The translations under genes and the position numbers were made by a program. Below the pieces are notes generated by a model. The model saw only the letters and a program-made list of their open reading frames with translations. It was not told the origin of the DNA and made no database searches. DNA of 64,000 bases from positions 1 to 64,000 of the forward strand of contig CADCIK010000029.1 of the NCBI GenBank assembly GCA_902801415.1, in the 5' to 3' direction. The stretch comes from an uncultured Lachnospiraceae bacterium (GTDB lineage: Bacteria > Bacillota > Clostridia > Lachnospirales > Lachnospiraceae). Position 1 is the stretch's first letter. The number at the start of each line of letters is the position of its first letter. Below, one piece after another: positions 53,282-61,670 of this stretch.

Positions 53282-53297
53282 TACTGAGAGTATGATC

Positions 53298-53340
53298 AGC
53301 AGGACATCTTTTCGTTATACGAAACAGATGTCCTGCTTTA
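53298..53340 (+). terminator. Long hairpin, possible terminator
   Basis: AGCAGGACATCT (53298-53309) pairs with AGATGTCCTGCT (53326-53337), with an inner TTTCGT/ACGAAA stem. The tail TTTAC is short, so termination may be partial. Confidence 0.5.
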
Positions 53341-53356
53341 CTTCTATGGAGCAGCT

Positions 53357-53923
53357 ATGATCGGCAGAAAAGGAACTTACGGATATATAAGGAGAGGACG
53401 AAAGATCCTCGGAATACTGACTTTTGTTCTTCTTGCGGCAGTACTCGCCGTGTATTTCGGCGCGCAGTGGTATTTTAAGACCAACAAGAATATCTTTACG
53501 ATCATCGCGGCGCTGTCATGTATCGGCGTCGGCAAATGCGCGGTGGACTTTATCATGTTCATGCGCGCCGGATACTGTTCGAAGAGCGCGGAGGAGAGCA
53601 TTGCGCTGCACGTCGGCCGTCTCAAAGGCGCATACGACCTGTACATGACCAGCTATGACAAGAACTTTGCGCTCAGCCATGCGGTTTGTGCGTCCAAGAC
53701 GGTGTGCGCCCTGACAGAGGACAGCAAGTGCGACGTAAAAGCCGGTGAGATGCACATCCGGACCATGCTGGAAAACGATGGCTTCAAGGGCTATACGGTC
53801 AAGATCTTCAGAAATCTTGACAAGTATATTGAGCGCCTGGATGAGCTGAACCGGACGATCGACAGCAAGGAGAGCAAGAGTATACAAGGCGTGATGAACC
53901 TGCTGGAATCCATATCCATGTGA
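53357..53923 (+). CDS. Hypothetical membrane protein of unknown function
   Basis: 188 residues I do not recognise. A basic N-terminus (MIGRKGTYGYIRRGRK) precedes two closely spaced membrane helices (about 17-37 and 46-70). The remaining 115 residues look soluble and alpha/beta, with DLYMTSYDKNFALSHAVCASKTVCALTEDSKCDVKAGEMHIRTMLENDGFKGYTVKIFRNLDKYIER in the middle; the sequence gives no motif I can name. It is 12 bases from the RluA-type gene and probably co-transcribed. Confidence 0.65.
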   Translation: MIGRKGTYGYIRRGRKILGILTFVLLAAVLAVYFGAQWYFKTNKNIFTIIAALSCIGVGKCAVDFIMFMRAGYCSKSAEESIALHVGRLKGAYDLYMTSYDKNFALSHAVCASKTVCALTEDSKCDVKAGEMHIRTMLENDGFKGYTVKIFRNLDKYIERLDELNRTIDSKESKSIQGVMNLLESISM

Positions 53924-53935
53924 GGAAACGGCACA

Positions 53936-55042
53936 ATGAAAGAGTGGAGAGTAAGCAGAGGAGAAAAGGACCAGCGCTTCAACAAATACCTGCAGCGGAA
54001 GCTCCCGGATGCGCCGTCCTCTTTTCTCTATAAAATGCTCAGGAAAAAGAATATAACGCTCAATGGCAAAAAAGCGTCCGGCAGTGAGCTTCTTCTCGAA
54101 GGAGATCTGGTGACGCTTTTTCTGTCTGATGAGACGATCGCGAAATTCGGCGGAGAGCGTGGAGATGTCCCGGACGCTGTTTCCGATGAGGCGCGGGATG
54201 AGGCGCTCATGGAATACAGGAACGCCTACAGACAGATCCGGAGCCGGATCGGCGCGGACGGCATTCTCTATGAGGATGAGAACATTCTGGCAGTCAGAAA
54301 ACCGGTCGGCGTGCTTGCACAAAAGTCGGCCGAAACGGACCGGTCAATGAACGAATGGTTTGTCGGATATCTTCTCGAAAAGGGAGAGACTGACGCATCG
54401 GCGCTGAGAGAATTCCGCCCTTCGATCTGCAACCGTCTGGACAGAAACACAGGGGGCATCCTTCTGTGTGCCAAAACACTGCAGGGCGCCAGAACGGTCG
54501 GCGGCCTCTTAAAGGACAGGAGCCTTCGCAAGTATTATCAGGCAGCTGTGGCAGGAAAGGTCACGGACGGCGGCGTGATCGAAGGATTTCTGACCAAAGA
54601 CGCGGTGACCAACACGGTCAATTTCAGTGAAAAAGAAGCCGGAAACCGGGGAAGCGTATCAGGCGGTCCTAAAGACACCGGAAACAGGAACCGGAAGGAA
54701 CCCGCGGACCGCAAAAGGAGCTGGACCAGCACGATCTATAAGCCTCTGATCACAGGAAGCCGCTATTCTCTGCTGGAGATGGAACTGATCACCGGCAAGA
54801 CGCACCAGATCCGCAGTCATCTGGCCTCGATCGGCCATCCGATCCTGGGAGATCCCAAATACGGGAACCCGACGATCAATGAAAAGATCCGCGGCGAATA
54901 CGGCGTCAGGGGACAGATGCTCTGGTGCTGCAGAGTGGAATTTCCGGAGGTGGAAGGAGATCTGGCCGCGCTTTCCGGACGCGTGATCATCTGTGATCCT
55001 CCTGCCCTGTACAGGGAGATCGCGGCCGGCAGCAGAAAATAG
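53936..55042 (+). CDS. RluA family pseudouridine synthase
   Basis: 368 residues. An N-terminal S4 RNA-binding domain (about 10-65, FLYKMLRKKNITLNGKKASGSELLLEGD) is followed by the catalytic domain with the RluA active-site motif NRLDRNTGG (Asp169), LAVRKPVGVLAQ, and RSYSLLEMELITGKTHQIRSHLASIGHPILGD. The usual HRLDxxTSG reads NRLDRNTGG. An extra polar segment near 235-262 (Lys/Arg/Gly/Asn-rich) interrupts the domain. It makes pseudouridine in rRNA or tRNA; target unassigned. Confidence 0.9.
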   Translation: MKEWRVSRGEKDQRFNKYLQRKLPDAPSSFLYKMLRKKNITLNGKKASGSELLLEGDLVTLFLSDETIAKFGGERGDVPDAVSDEARDEALMEYRNAYRQIRSRIGADGILYEDENILAVRKPVGVLAQKSAETDRSMNEWFVGYLLEKGETDASALREFRPSICNRLDRNTGGILLCAKTLQGARTVGGLLKDRSLRKYYQAAVAGKVTDGGVIEGFLTKDAVTNTVNFSEKEAGNRGSVSGGPKDTGNRNRKEPADRKRSWTSTIYKPLITGSRYSLLEMELITGKTHQIRSHLASIGHPILGDPKYGNPTINEKIRGEYGVRGQMLWCCRVEFPEVEGDLAALSGRVIICDPPALYREIAAGSRK

Positions 55043-55067
55043 AATTCCGGACAGACGGGAGAAGGGT

Positions 55068-55616
55068 ATGCCGACTTGGAAATCAAGAGGCCTCAGGGGA
55101 TCGGTCTTTGAGGATGAGATCAACCGCACAAATGACAAATATAAGGAGCAGAAACTGGCGCTCATTCAGAAAGTGCCCACGCCGATCACACCCATGAAGA
55201 TCGACAGCGAGAACAGGCACATCACGCTGGCCTACTTTGAACAGAAAAGCACGGTCGACTATATAGGAGTGATCCAGGGGATCCCGGTGTGTTTTGACGC
55301 CAAGGAGTGTCAGAAGACGACATTTGCCCTGCAGAACATACACCCGCACCAGGTGGAGTTCATGAAAGCCTTTGAGGAGCAGGACGGGATCGCATTCTTT
55401 CTGATCAGCTTTACGCAGGAGGGCTTCTACTATTACCTGCCTTTCCGCCATTTTCTGCCTTTCTGGGAGCGCGCGCAGGCGGGAGGACGAAAGAGCTTCC
55501 GCATGGATGAACTGGATATGAACTGGGTGCTGCCGCACAAACCGGGCGTCCTGGTTCCCTATCTGGAGATGATCAACAGAGACCTGAGCGAGAGGGACGG
55601 TGAAGAGGAGGCGTGA
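55068..55616 (+). CDS. recU: Holliday junction resolvase RecU
   Basis: 182 residues. RecU signatures: WKSRGLRGSVFEDEINRTNDKYKEQKLALIQKVPTPITP at the N-terminus, the nuclease core YIGVIQGIPVCFDAKECQKTTF with the Asp and Glu/Lys of a PD-(D/E)xK-like site (about 80-90), and HPHQVEFMKAFEEQDGIAFFLI. RecU cleaves four-way junctions in Firmicutes that lack RuvC. Start at 55068 follows GAAGGG. In Bacillus it lies beside the penicillin-binding protein gene ponA; here it precedes the histidine operon. Confidence 0.93.
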   Translation: MPTWKSRGLRGSVFEDEINRTNDKYKEQKLALIQKVPTPITPMKIDSENRHITLAYFEQKSTVDYIGVIQGIPVCFDAKECQKTTFALQNIHPHQVEFMKAFEEQDGIAFFLISFTQEGFYYYLPFRHFLPFWERAQAGGRKSFRMDELDMNWVLPHKPGVLVPYLEMINRDLSERDGEEEA

Positions 55617-55619
55617 GAT

Positions 55620-55648
55620 TTGACAGTGCGCCCGGTTTCCTGTATACT
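55620..55648 (+). promoter_or_regulatory. Promoter of the histidine operon
   Basis: TTGACA (55620-55625), 17-bp spacer, TATACT (55643-55648). Confidence 0.85.
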
Positions 55649-55662
55649 CCGAATAGTTTCAT

Positions 55663-55680
55663 GTGCTAACAAATTAGCAC
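55663..55680. promoter_or_regulatory. Palindromic operator of the histidine operon, TrpR/YerC-like
   Basis: Perfect 18-bp palindrome GTGCTAACAAATTAGCAC (7-bp arms, 4-bp spacer) starting about 8 bases after the predicted transcription start and 28 bases before hisZ. The pattern GTnCTAnnnnnnTAGnAC is the same as that of the E. coli TrpR site. Firmicutes have a TrpR-family protein (YerC/HisR, COG4496) proposed to repress his genes, so this is its likely binding site. There is no T-run, so it is not a terminator. Confidence 0.65.
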
Positions 55681-55707
55681 TGTAATATAATAAAGTGAGG
55701 ACAAACA

Positions 55708-56844
55708 ATGAGCTACGCGTCTAAGAAAGCGCTGGATCTTCTGCATACGCCGGAAGGCGTCAGAGACTGTTACGGAAAAGAGAATACAGCCAAGCGGAAT
55801 ACGATCGCGAAGATCGCCGGAACGATCCATCTGTACGGCTATCAGGATCTGCAGACGCCTTCTTTTGAATATTTTGACGTCTTTTCCAACGAGATCGGAA
55901 CCACGTCTTCCAAAGATCTGTTTAAGTTCTTTGATAAAGAGGGAAATACGCTGGTCCTGCGGCCTGACTTCACGCCTTCTGTCGCGCGGTGCGCCGCCAA
56001 GTATTTCATGGATGAAAAGGAACCCCTGCGATTCTGCTATGAGGGAAGCGCTTTCAGCAACACCTCGAACCTGCAGGGCAAGCTCAAAGAGACCACACAG
56101 ATGGGAGCAGAGCTGATGAACGACGGCAGCGCGCAGGCGGACGGCGAAATGATCGCCATGCTGATCGAGTGCCTGCAGGCGGCCGGCCTTACCGAGTTCC
56201 AGATCAGTATCGGCAACGTGGAGTACTTCAAGGGGATCTGCGAATATCTGCAGATGGACAGTGAGCTGGAGATGGCTCTCAGGGACGCGATCTCGTCCAA
56301 AAACTACTTTGCGGCGGAGGATCTTCTCAAGAGCGAGGGATTCAGTAAGTCGGACAGGGACCTGATCCTCAGGATCCGGGACTTCATGGAGACGGCGGAG
56401 GACCTGGAAAAGGCTGCCGCCACAGCGCCTAATGAGAGGACCGTCAGCGCGATCCGCAGGCTGATCGACGTCTATCGCGTAGTAGAGGCGTACGGACTTG
56501 CCCGTTACCTGAGCTTTGACCTGTCGCTCCTGAGCAAGTACCATTACTATACCGGCATTATTTTTAAGGGATATACGTACGGAACCGGCGAGCCCATCGC
56601 TTCGGGCGGACGGTATGACCAGCTTCTCGGATATTTTGGCAAAAAAGCGCCGGCCATAGGCTGCATGATCTCCATAGATCCGCTCCTCGAGGCCATGAGG
56701 AGACAGGACGTTCTGGAGGCGGAGGAGCCTCAGATCCAAAAGATTTATTACAATGAAGATAATTACGCGGATGCCCTCAAAACGGCCCGTATGAGCCGTT
56801 TAGCGGGTTTCCGGACGGTTCTGCTGCCGCAGCAGGGACAGTAA
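55708..56844 (+). CDS. hisZ: ATP phosphoribosyltransferase regulatory subunit HisZ
   Basis: 378 residues, a histidyl-tRNA-synthetase-like protein without tRNA function. It has the class II synthetase motifs PEGVRDCYG, the motif 2-like RPDFTPSVARCAAKYFMDEKEPLRFCYEGSAFSN, and GTGEPIASGGRYDQLLGYFGKKAPAIGC. It activates the short form of HisG and allows histidine feedback; the hisG that follows is of the short form, which fits. First gene behind the his promoter and operator. Confidence 0.93.
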   Translation: MSYASKKALDLLHTPEGVRDCYGKENTAKRNTIAKIAGTIHLYGYQDLQTPSFEYFDVFSNEIGTTSSKDLFKFFDKEGNTLVLRPDFTPSVARCAAKYFMDEKEPLRFCYEGSAFSNTSNLQGKLKETTQMGAELMNDGSAQADGEMIAMLIECLQAAGLTEFQISIGNVEYFKGICEYLQMDSELEMALRDAISSKNYFAAEDLLKSEGFSKSDRDLILRIRDFMETAEDLEKAAATAPNERTVSAIRRLIDVYRVVEAYGLARYLSFDLSLLSKYHYYTGIIFKGYTYGTGEPIASGGRYDQLLGYFGKKAPAIGCMISIDPLLEAMRRQDVLEAEEPQIQKIYYNEDNYADALKTARMSRLAGFRTVLLPQQGQ

Positions 56845-56856
56845 ACGGAGGATGGC

Positions 56857-57498
56857 GTGAACGACTATATTACAATAGCCCTGACCAAGGGACGCCTGGC
56901 TGATAAGACCATGCAGCTCCTTAATAAGGCGGGATATTACTGTGAAGAACTGAAAGATAAGGGATCCCGCAAGCTGATCTTCACCAATGAAGAGCAGAAA
57001 CTGCGCTTCTTCCTGGCAAAGGGACCGGACGTCCCCACCTATGTGGAGTACGGCGCTGCGGATATCGGCGTCGTGGGCTCCGATATCATCATGGAGGAGA
57101 ACCGCAGAGTCTATGAGGTCCTGGACCTGGGATTCGGCAAATGCAGAATGTGTGTCTGCGGCCCGGACGAGGCGCGGGAGCTTCTGCAGCATCACGAAAT
57201 GATCCGCGTGACTTCCAAGTACCCCAACATTGCCAGGGACTTCTTCTATAACAGGAAACACCAGACGGTGGATATCATCAAACTGAACGGGTCTGTGGAA
57301 CTTGGCCCCATCGTTTCCCTCGGCGACGTGATCGTCGATATCGTTGAGACCGGCTCCACGCTCAAGGAGAACGGACTGGCCGTGCTCGAGGAGGTATGCC
57401 CCGTGTCCGCGAGGATGATCGTCAATCAGGTATCCATGCAGATGAAGACGCGGAGGATCCGGGAGATCATCGGAAATGTCAGAGACTGCCTGGAGTGA
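56857..57498 (+). CDS. hisG: ATP phosphoribosyltransferase, short catalytic subunit HisG
   Basis: 213 residues. First step of histidine synthesis (ATP + PRPP). Starts at GTG 56857 with CGGAGG five bases upstream; ITIALTKGRLADK matches the family N-terminus. The substrate-binding region includes YGAADIGVVGSDII and the PRPP loop DIVETGSTLKENGL. No C-terminal regulatory domain, so it needs HisZ, which is encoded 12 bases upstream. Confidence 0.96.
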   Translation: MNDYITIALTKGRLADKTMQLLNKAGYYCEELKDKGSRKLIFTNEEQKLRFFLAKGPDVPTYVEYGAADIGVVGSDIIMEENRRVYEVLDLGFGKCRMCVCGPDEARELLQHHEMIRVTSKYPNIARDFFYNRKHQTVDIIKLNGSVELGPIVSLGDVIVDIVETGSTLKENGLAVLEEVCPVSARMIVNQVSMQMKTRRIREIIGNVRDCLE

Positions 57499-57525
57499 CG
57501 GCAGACAGAAAGGATTTGCGAGAGT

Positions 57526-58824
57526 ATGAGAATTGTAAAGCTTGACGAGAATACCAAAGCGCAGGCCCTTGAGAAACTGATCGGCCGCGGCGCCTCCGGC
57601 TACGGCGGATACGAGAAGACCGTCCGGGAGATCATCGACAACGTCAGACGAAACGGCGACGACGCGCTGATCGAATACAGTGAGAAATTTGATAAGTGCC
57701 GCCTCACGGCGCAGACTCTGCGCGTGACCGCGGAGGAGATCAGCGAAGCCTATGCGGCGCTGGATCCGGCCCTGATCGAAGTGATGAAGAGAGCGGCGGA
57801 GAATATCCGCAGCTATCACGAGAAGCAGAAGCGCACCAGCTGGATCACGACCAGGGAAGACGGCGTCATCCTGGGTCAGAAGATCACGCCGATCGAGGTC
57901 TCGGGCTGCTATGTGCCCGGCGGCCGCGCCGTGTATCCCTCCAGCGTCCTTATGAATATCGTTCCCGCCAAGGTGGCGGGCGTTGAGAAGATCGTCATGT
58001 GCACGCCTCCCGGCGCGGACGGCAAAGCGGCAGCGGGTACGATCGTCGCGGCGGATATCGCCGGCGCGACAGAGATCTATAAGGTCGGCGGCGCGCAGGC
58101 TATCGCAGCCATGGCGTATGGCACACAGACAATTCCCAAAGTGGACAAGATCACAGGCCCCGGCAATATCTTCGTGGCCCTTGCCAAAAAAGAGTGTTTT
58201 GGCGTGACAGGCATTGACTCGGTCGCAGGACCCAGCGAGATCCTTGTGATCGCGGACGAGACGGCCAACCCCCGATTTGTGGCCGCGGACCTGCTCTCCC
58301 AGGCGGAGCACGATCCCATGGCAAGCGCGATCCTCCTTACGACGGATGAAAAGCTCGCGCAGGCGGTCTCAGATGAGATCGACGGATTCTTGAAAGTTCT
58401 GTCAAGGGCAGAGATCATCGAGAAATCCCTTGCGGATTACGGCTATATCTTCCTCGGCGATTCCATGGACGACCTTGTGGAGGCGGCTAATACCATCGCG
58501 TCCGAGCACCTGGAGATCATCACCAGGGATCCCTTCGCAGTCATGACCAGGATCCGCAATGCCGGCGCGATCTTCCTCGGAAGTTATTCTTCGGAGCCTT
58601 TGGGCGATTACTTCGCAGGACCCAACCACATCCTGCCCACCAACGGAACGGCCAGATTCTTCTCGCCCCTCGGCGTTGATGATTTCATCAAGAAGAGCAG
58701 CATCATTTCCTACTCGAAGGAAGCGCTGCAGGCTGTTCACAAGGATATCGAGCTGTTCGCTATGAGCGAGGGGCTCACGGCACACGCCAATTCGATCGCT
58801 GTTCGTTTTTCAGATCATGATTAA
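57526..58824 (+). CDS. hisD: Histidinol dehydrogenase HisD
   Basis: 432 residues, full length. Catalyses the last two oxidations to L-histidine. Zinc and catalytic motifs seen: VPGGRAVYPSSVLMNIVPAKVAGV, the signature KVGGAQAIAAMAYGTQTIPKVDKITGPGN, SQAEHDPMASA (zinc His and Gln), and FAGPNHILPTNGTARF. Follows hisG by 27 bases. Confidence 0.97.
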   Translation: MRIVKLDENTKAQALEKLIGRGASGYGGYEKTVREIIDNVRRNGDDALIEYSEKFDKCRLTAQTLRVTAEEISEAYAALDPALIEVMKRAAENIRSYHEKQKRTSWITTREDGVILGQKITPIEVSGCYVPGGRAVYPSSVLMNIVPAKVAGVEKIVMCTPPGADGKAAAGTIVAADIAGATEIYKVGGAQAIAAMAYGTQTIPKVDKITGPGNIFVALAKKECFGVTGIDSVAGPSEILVIADETANPRFVAADLLSQAEHDPMASAILLTTDEKLAQAVSDEIDGFLKVLSRAEIIEKSLADYGYIFLGDSMDDLVEAANTIASEHLEIITRDPFAVMTRIRNAGAIFLGSYSSEPLGDYFAGPNHILPTNGTARFFSPLGVDDFIKKSSIISYSKEALQAVHKDIELFAMSEGLTAHANSIAVRFSDHD

Positions 58825-58861
58825 TGCCGGTGCAATATAGAGATATACAAGGAGGGAGATC

Positions 58862-59455
58862 ATGGAAAAGAGAGTCGCGCAGGTACACAGAAAGACAGGA
58901 GAGACCGACATCTCCATGCAGTTCTGCCTGGACGGCAGCGGCAAAGCGGAGCTGTCGACCGGCATTGGATTTTTTGACCATATGATGGACGCCTTCACAA
59001 GGCACGGCCTGTTTGACATGACGCTGAAAGCGGAAGGCGACCTTCACGTTGACGGACACCACACTGTTGAGGACACGGGCATTGTGCTCGGCCAGGCGAT
59101 CCGGGAAGCCGTCGGCGATAAGAAGGGCATCAAGAGATACGGATTCTTTGTTCTTCCTATGGACGAGGCGCTGATCCTGTGCGCGGTCGACCTGTGCGGA
59201 CGCCCCTATTTCGTGATGGAGGGCGAGCCCTTCCAGGCGCCCATGGTAGGCGACTTCGACACCGAACTGGTCAGAGAGTTCTTCTACTCCGTCTCCTACA
59301 GCGCTGCCATGAACCTGCACTTCAGGATCCTGTCGGGCAGCAACGCGCACCACATCATCGAGGGCATGTTCAAATGCTTCTCCAAGGCGCTGGATATGGC
59401 GACGCAGAGAGAGGAGCGCATCAAGGACGTACTCAGCACGAAGGGCAGCCTTTGA
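58862..59455 (+). CDS. hisB: Imidazoleglycerol-phosphate dehydratase HisB
   Basis: 197 residues, the monofunctional form. Manganese-binding His motifs are clear: GFFDHMMDAFTRHG, DGHHTVEDTGIVLG, and the second pair in NAHHIIEGMFKCFSKAL. Good ribosome site (AAGGAGGGAG). Confidence 0.97.
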   Translation: MEKRVAQVHRKTGETDISMQFCLDGSGKAELSTGIGFFDHMMDAFTRHGLFDMTLKAEGDLHVDGHHTVEDTGIVLGQAIREAVGDKKGIKRYGFFVLPMDEALILCAVDLCGRPYFVMEGEPFQAPMVGDFDTELVREFFYSVSYSAAMNLHFRILSGSNAHHIIEGMFKCFSKALDMATQREERIKDVLSTKGSL

Positions 59456-59485
59456 TCCGGAAGACATCATTGAGGACATATAATA

Positions 59486-60790
59486 ATGGACACCAAATAC
59501 AAGAAACTGATACCGGTCATCTATCTTTCCGGTTCCGCGGCAGTCGCCGGACTTAAGGACGCCGCAATAGTAAGCGAAGATCCCGCTGCGCTCGCTGCGC
59601 AGTACGACAACGGCTTTACCGACGCGCTCATGATCTTTGACCTGTCGGATACGGACAGGGAGCAGGAAGCGCACAATGACCTGATCCGCGAGATCTGCGG
59701 AAGAGTCCGCATACCGGTTTTCGCGGCAGGACGCGTCAGACGCATGGAGGACGTCAAGAAATTCCTCTACGCAGGCTGCGCCATGGCATTTCTCAACCTT
59801 GCCAAAAAAGAGAACGCCGAACTGGCAGCGGAAGTCGCGGACAAATTCGGCGCTGACAAGATCGGCGCCTGCTTCTCCGATACGGAACAGGTCAGAGAAA
59901 ACGAACCGCTCCTCACCGGCAATGTTTCCTGCCTCCTCTATGTGGGAGACGGACCGCTGGAGAGCCTGTCCGCCATTACAATGCCGGTGCCTGTGATCGC
60001 GCAGATCAGCGGAGACATGTGCGTGAAGCAGTCTCTGACGCCTGCTTTTATTCACGGCGTGACGGGATATGGCGTGAACAAGAGGATCGGAAAGCTGCAG
60101 CATGTCCGCGGCAAACTGAATGCGAACGGCATTCCCGTAAAGGTGCGGAAAGCGGCGCATGCGTGGAGCGAGTTCAAGCTCGGCCCCGACGGCCTTCTTC
60201 CCGTCGTCGTACAGGAGGCGTCCACCGATCAGGTGCTCATGGTCGCCTACATGAATGAGGAAGCCTACAACATGACGGTCTCCACGGGACGCATGACCTA
60301 CTGGTCCAGGAGCCGGCAGGAGATCTGGGTAAAGGGACTGACAAGCGGACACTTCCAGTACGTCCACTCCCTGACCGCGGACTGCGACATGGACACGCTC
60401 CTTGCCAAAGTAGAGCAGATCGGCGCGGCCTGCCACACGGGCAGCCACTCCTGCTTCTTCAACGAGGTCCTCACCGAGGAGGGCAAAGAGTCCTTTAATC
60501 CCCAGAAAGTCCTTCTTTCCGACTATCAGACGATCGTGGACCGGCGGGACCACCCCAAAAAGGGATCCTATACCAATTACCTCTTCGACAAGGGAATCGA
60601 CAAGATGCTCAAGAAGCTGGGAGAAGAGGCGACGGAGATCGTGATCGCCGCCAAAAACCCCAATCCCAATGAGATCGTATACGAGATCTCCGATTACCTT
60701 TATCACCTCATGGTCGTCATGGCGGAGAAGGGAATTACCTGGGAAGACGTCGCGGAAGAACTGGCGCGGCGCCAGAAAAAAGAGAATTAA
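59486..60790 (+). CDS. hisI: HisIE (phosphoribosyl-AMP cyclohydrolase / phosphoribosyl-ATP diphosphatase) with a decayed HisA/HisF-like N-terminal domain
   Basis: 434 residues, three domains. Residues about 5-205 follow a HisA/HisF TIM-barrel pattern (KLIPVIYLSG, then IPVFAAGRVRRMEDVKKFLYAGCAMAFLN), but the catalytic Asp at the end of strand 1 (family PAIDLKDG or PCLDVKDG) is Tyr here (Tyr13). Residues 227-330 are the cyclohydrolase with zinc motifs DCDMD and HTGSHSCFF, and 344-434 the pyrophosphohydrolase (LGEEATEIVIAAK). Steps 2 and 3 of histidine synthesis are covered; true hisA, hisF, hisH and hisC are not in the window, so the operon is split or the rest is elsewhere. Confidence 0.93.
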   Translation: MDTKYKKLIPVIYLSGSAAVAGLKDAAIVSEDPAALAAQYDNGFTDALMIFDLSDTDREQEAHNDLIREICGRVRIPVFAAGRVRRMEDVKKFLYAGCAMAFLNLAKKENAELAAEVADKFGADKIGACFSDTEQVRENEPLLTGNVSCLLYVGDGPLESLSAITMPVPVIAQISGDMCVKQSLTPAFIHGVTGYGVNKRIGKLQHVRGKLNANGIPVKVRKAAHAWSEFKLGPDGLLPVVVQEASTDQVLMVAYMNEEAYNMTVSTGRMTYWSRSRQEIWVKGLTSGHFQYVHSLTADCDMDTLLAKVEQIGAACHTGSHSCFFNEVLTEEGKESFNPQKVLLSDYQTIVDRRDHPKKGSYTNYLFDKGIDKMLKKLGEEATEIVIAAKNPNPNEIVYEISDYLYHLMVVMAEKGITWEDVAEELARRQKKEN

Positions 60791-60830
60791 ATAATCAAGA
60801 ATAAAAGATAGAAAAGTAATGATAAAATCC

Positions 60831-60859
60831 TTGACAGGGATGTATGCTTTTGCTATTTT
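60831..60859 (+). promoter_or_regulatory. Promoter of the rplU operon
   Basis: TTGACA (60831-60836), 17-bp spacer, TATTTT (60854-60859) with TGC before it (extended -10). Confidence 0.75.
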
Positions 60860-60866
60860 AATTGAG

Positions 60867-60992
60867 TATGCCGCATGATGAGGCTTTTTATGTGTTGCGC
60901 TGTATGGTACTGCAGGAACAGCAGCACGGAAAGCGCCCTGTATGACAGGGACGCCGTAATCAGCGAGTTTTTATAAGAAGGAGGTACCAAGA
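60867..60992 (+). promoter_or_regulatory. Long structured leader of rplU (L21-leader candidate)
   Basis: About 125 untranslated bases between promoter and start. Several small stems can form, e.g. GGAACAG/CTGTATG and CCCTG/CAGGG around 60935-60950. Firmicutes often carry an autoregulatory L21 leader here; I infer that from position and length, not from a matched consensus. Confidence 0.4.
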
Positions 60993-61298
60993 ATGTACGC
61001 AATTATCGCAACAGGTGGCAAGCAGTACAAAGTTTCCGAGGGAGATATCATCGATATCGAGAAGATCGAGGGCGAGAGCGGCGCAGCCGTTACTTTCGAC
61101 AAGGTCATCTGCATCGGCGGCGAGACAATGAAGGTTGGCGCAGACGTGGCTTCCGCAACTGTCACAGGCACTGTTATGGATCAGGGCAAGGGCAAGAAGG
61201 TTGTAGTTTATCACTACAAGAGAAAATCCGGCTATCACAAGAAGAACGGTCACAGACAGCTCTACACCCGCGTTAAGATCGACAAGATCAACGGCTGA
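60993..61298 (+). CDS. rplU: 50S ribosomal protein L21
   Basis: 101 residues, full length: MYAIIATGGKQYKVSEGD at the start and KKVVVYHYKRKSGYHKKNGHRQLYTRVKIDKI at the end are diagnostic. GAAGGAGG ribosome site. First of the Firmicute trio L21-Prp-L27. Confidence 0.98.
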   Translation: MYAIIATGGKQYKVSEGDIIDIEKIEGESGAAVTFDKVICIGGETMKVGADVASATVTGTVMDQGKGKKVVVYHYKRKSGYHKKNGHRQLYTRVKIDKING

Positions 61299-61311
61299 TC
61301 GGATCTGATTT

Positions 61312-61668
61312 ATGATCAGGGTTATGATCACAAGGCAGGAAGGAGCATATAAATCCTTCATCTGCAGCGGACATGCGGGATTTTCTTCCACTAAAGGGAT
61401 CGGAGGACTACTCAGACCCCATGGGGATGTGGTGTGCGCAGGCGTATCGGCCATCGTCATCAATACCGTCAATTGTCTGCAGGATCTTCTGCATGAAGAT
61501 ATAGGATGTGATTATGACGAAGAGGAAGGCGGTCTTCTGACCTGTGTCTTCCGCAGTGTTCCTACCAAAGAGGCATCACTTCTCATCGATTCCATGATCC
61601 ACGGACTGACCTGGATACGAAATGAGTACGGTGAGAAATACTTGAAATTCGAAATCGAGGAGGTATAG
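61312..61668 (+). CDS. prp: Ribosomal-processing cysteine protease Prp
   Basis: 118 residues. Prp removes the N-terminal extension of L27, which is essential in Firmicutes that carry it. Catalytic His21 lies in CSGHAGF and Cys41 in [16 protein letters not shown]. In known Prp proteins the two are about 12 residues apart (for S. aureus His22 and Cys34); here they are 20 apart because of an extra segment ([13 protein letters not shown]). The remainder, including the C-terminal [18 protein letters not shown], is family-like. The start is 13 bases after rplU, the stop 2 before rpmA. Confidence 0.93.
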   Translation: MIRVMITRQEGAYKSFICSGHAGFSSTKGIGGLLRPHGDVVCAGVSAIVINTVNCLQDLLHEDIGCDYDEEEGGLLTCVFRSVPTKEASLLIDSMIHGLTWIRNEYGEKYLKFEIEEV

Positions 61669-61670
61669 TC

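Noticed and set aside
55663..55680. His-leader attenuator or T-box in front of hisZ
   Set aside because: The leader is too short (about 50 bases), has no His codon run, no T-box sequence and no terminator; only the palindromic operator is visible.
56800..58311. 503-codon open frame antisense to hisG and hisD
   Set aside because: Explained by codon use of the real genes; His/Arg/Leu-rich translation typical of antisense shadows.
58775..60706. Very long open frame (643 codons) on the - strand over hisB and hisIE
   Set aside because: It lies antisense to two genes with clear families, has no ribosome site and no recognisable domain. Codon bias of the + strand genes keeps the frame open.
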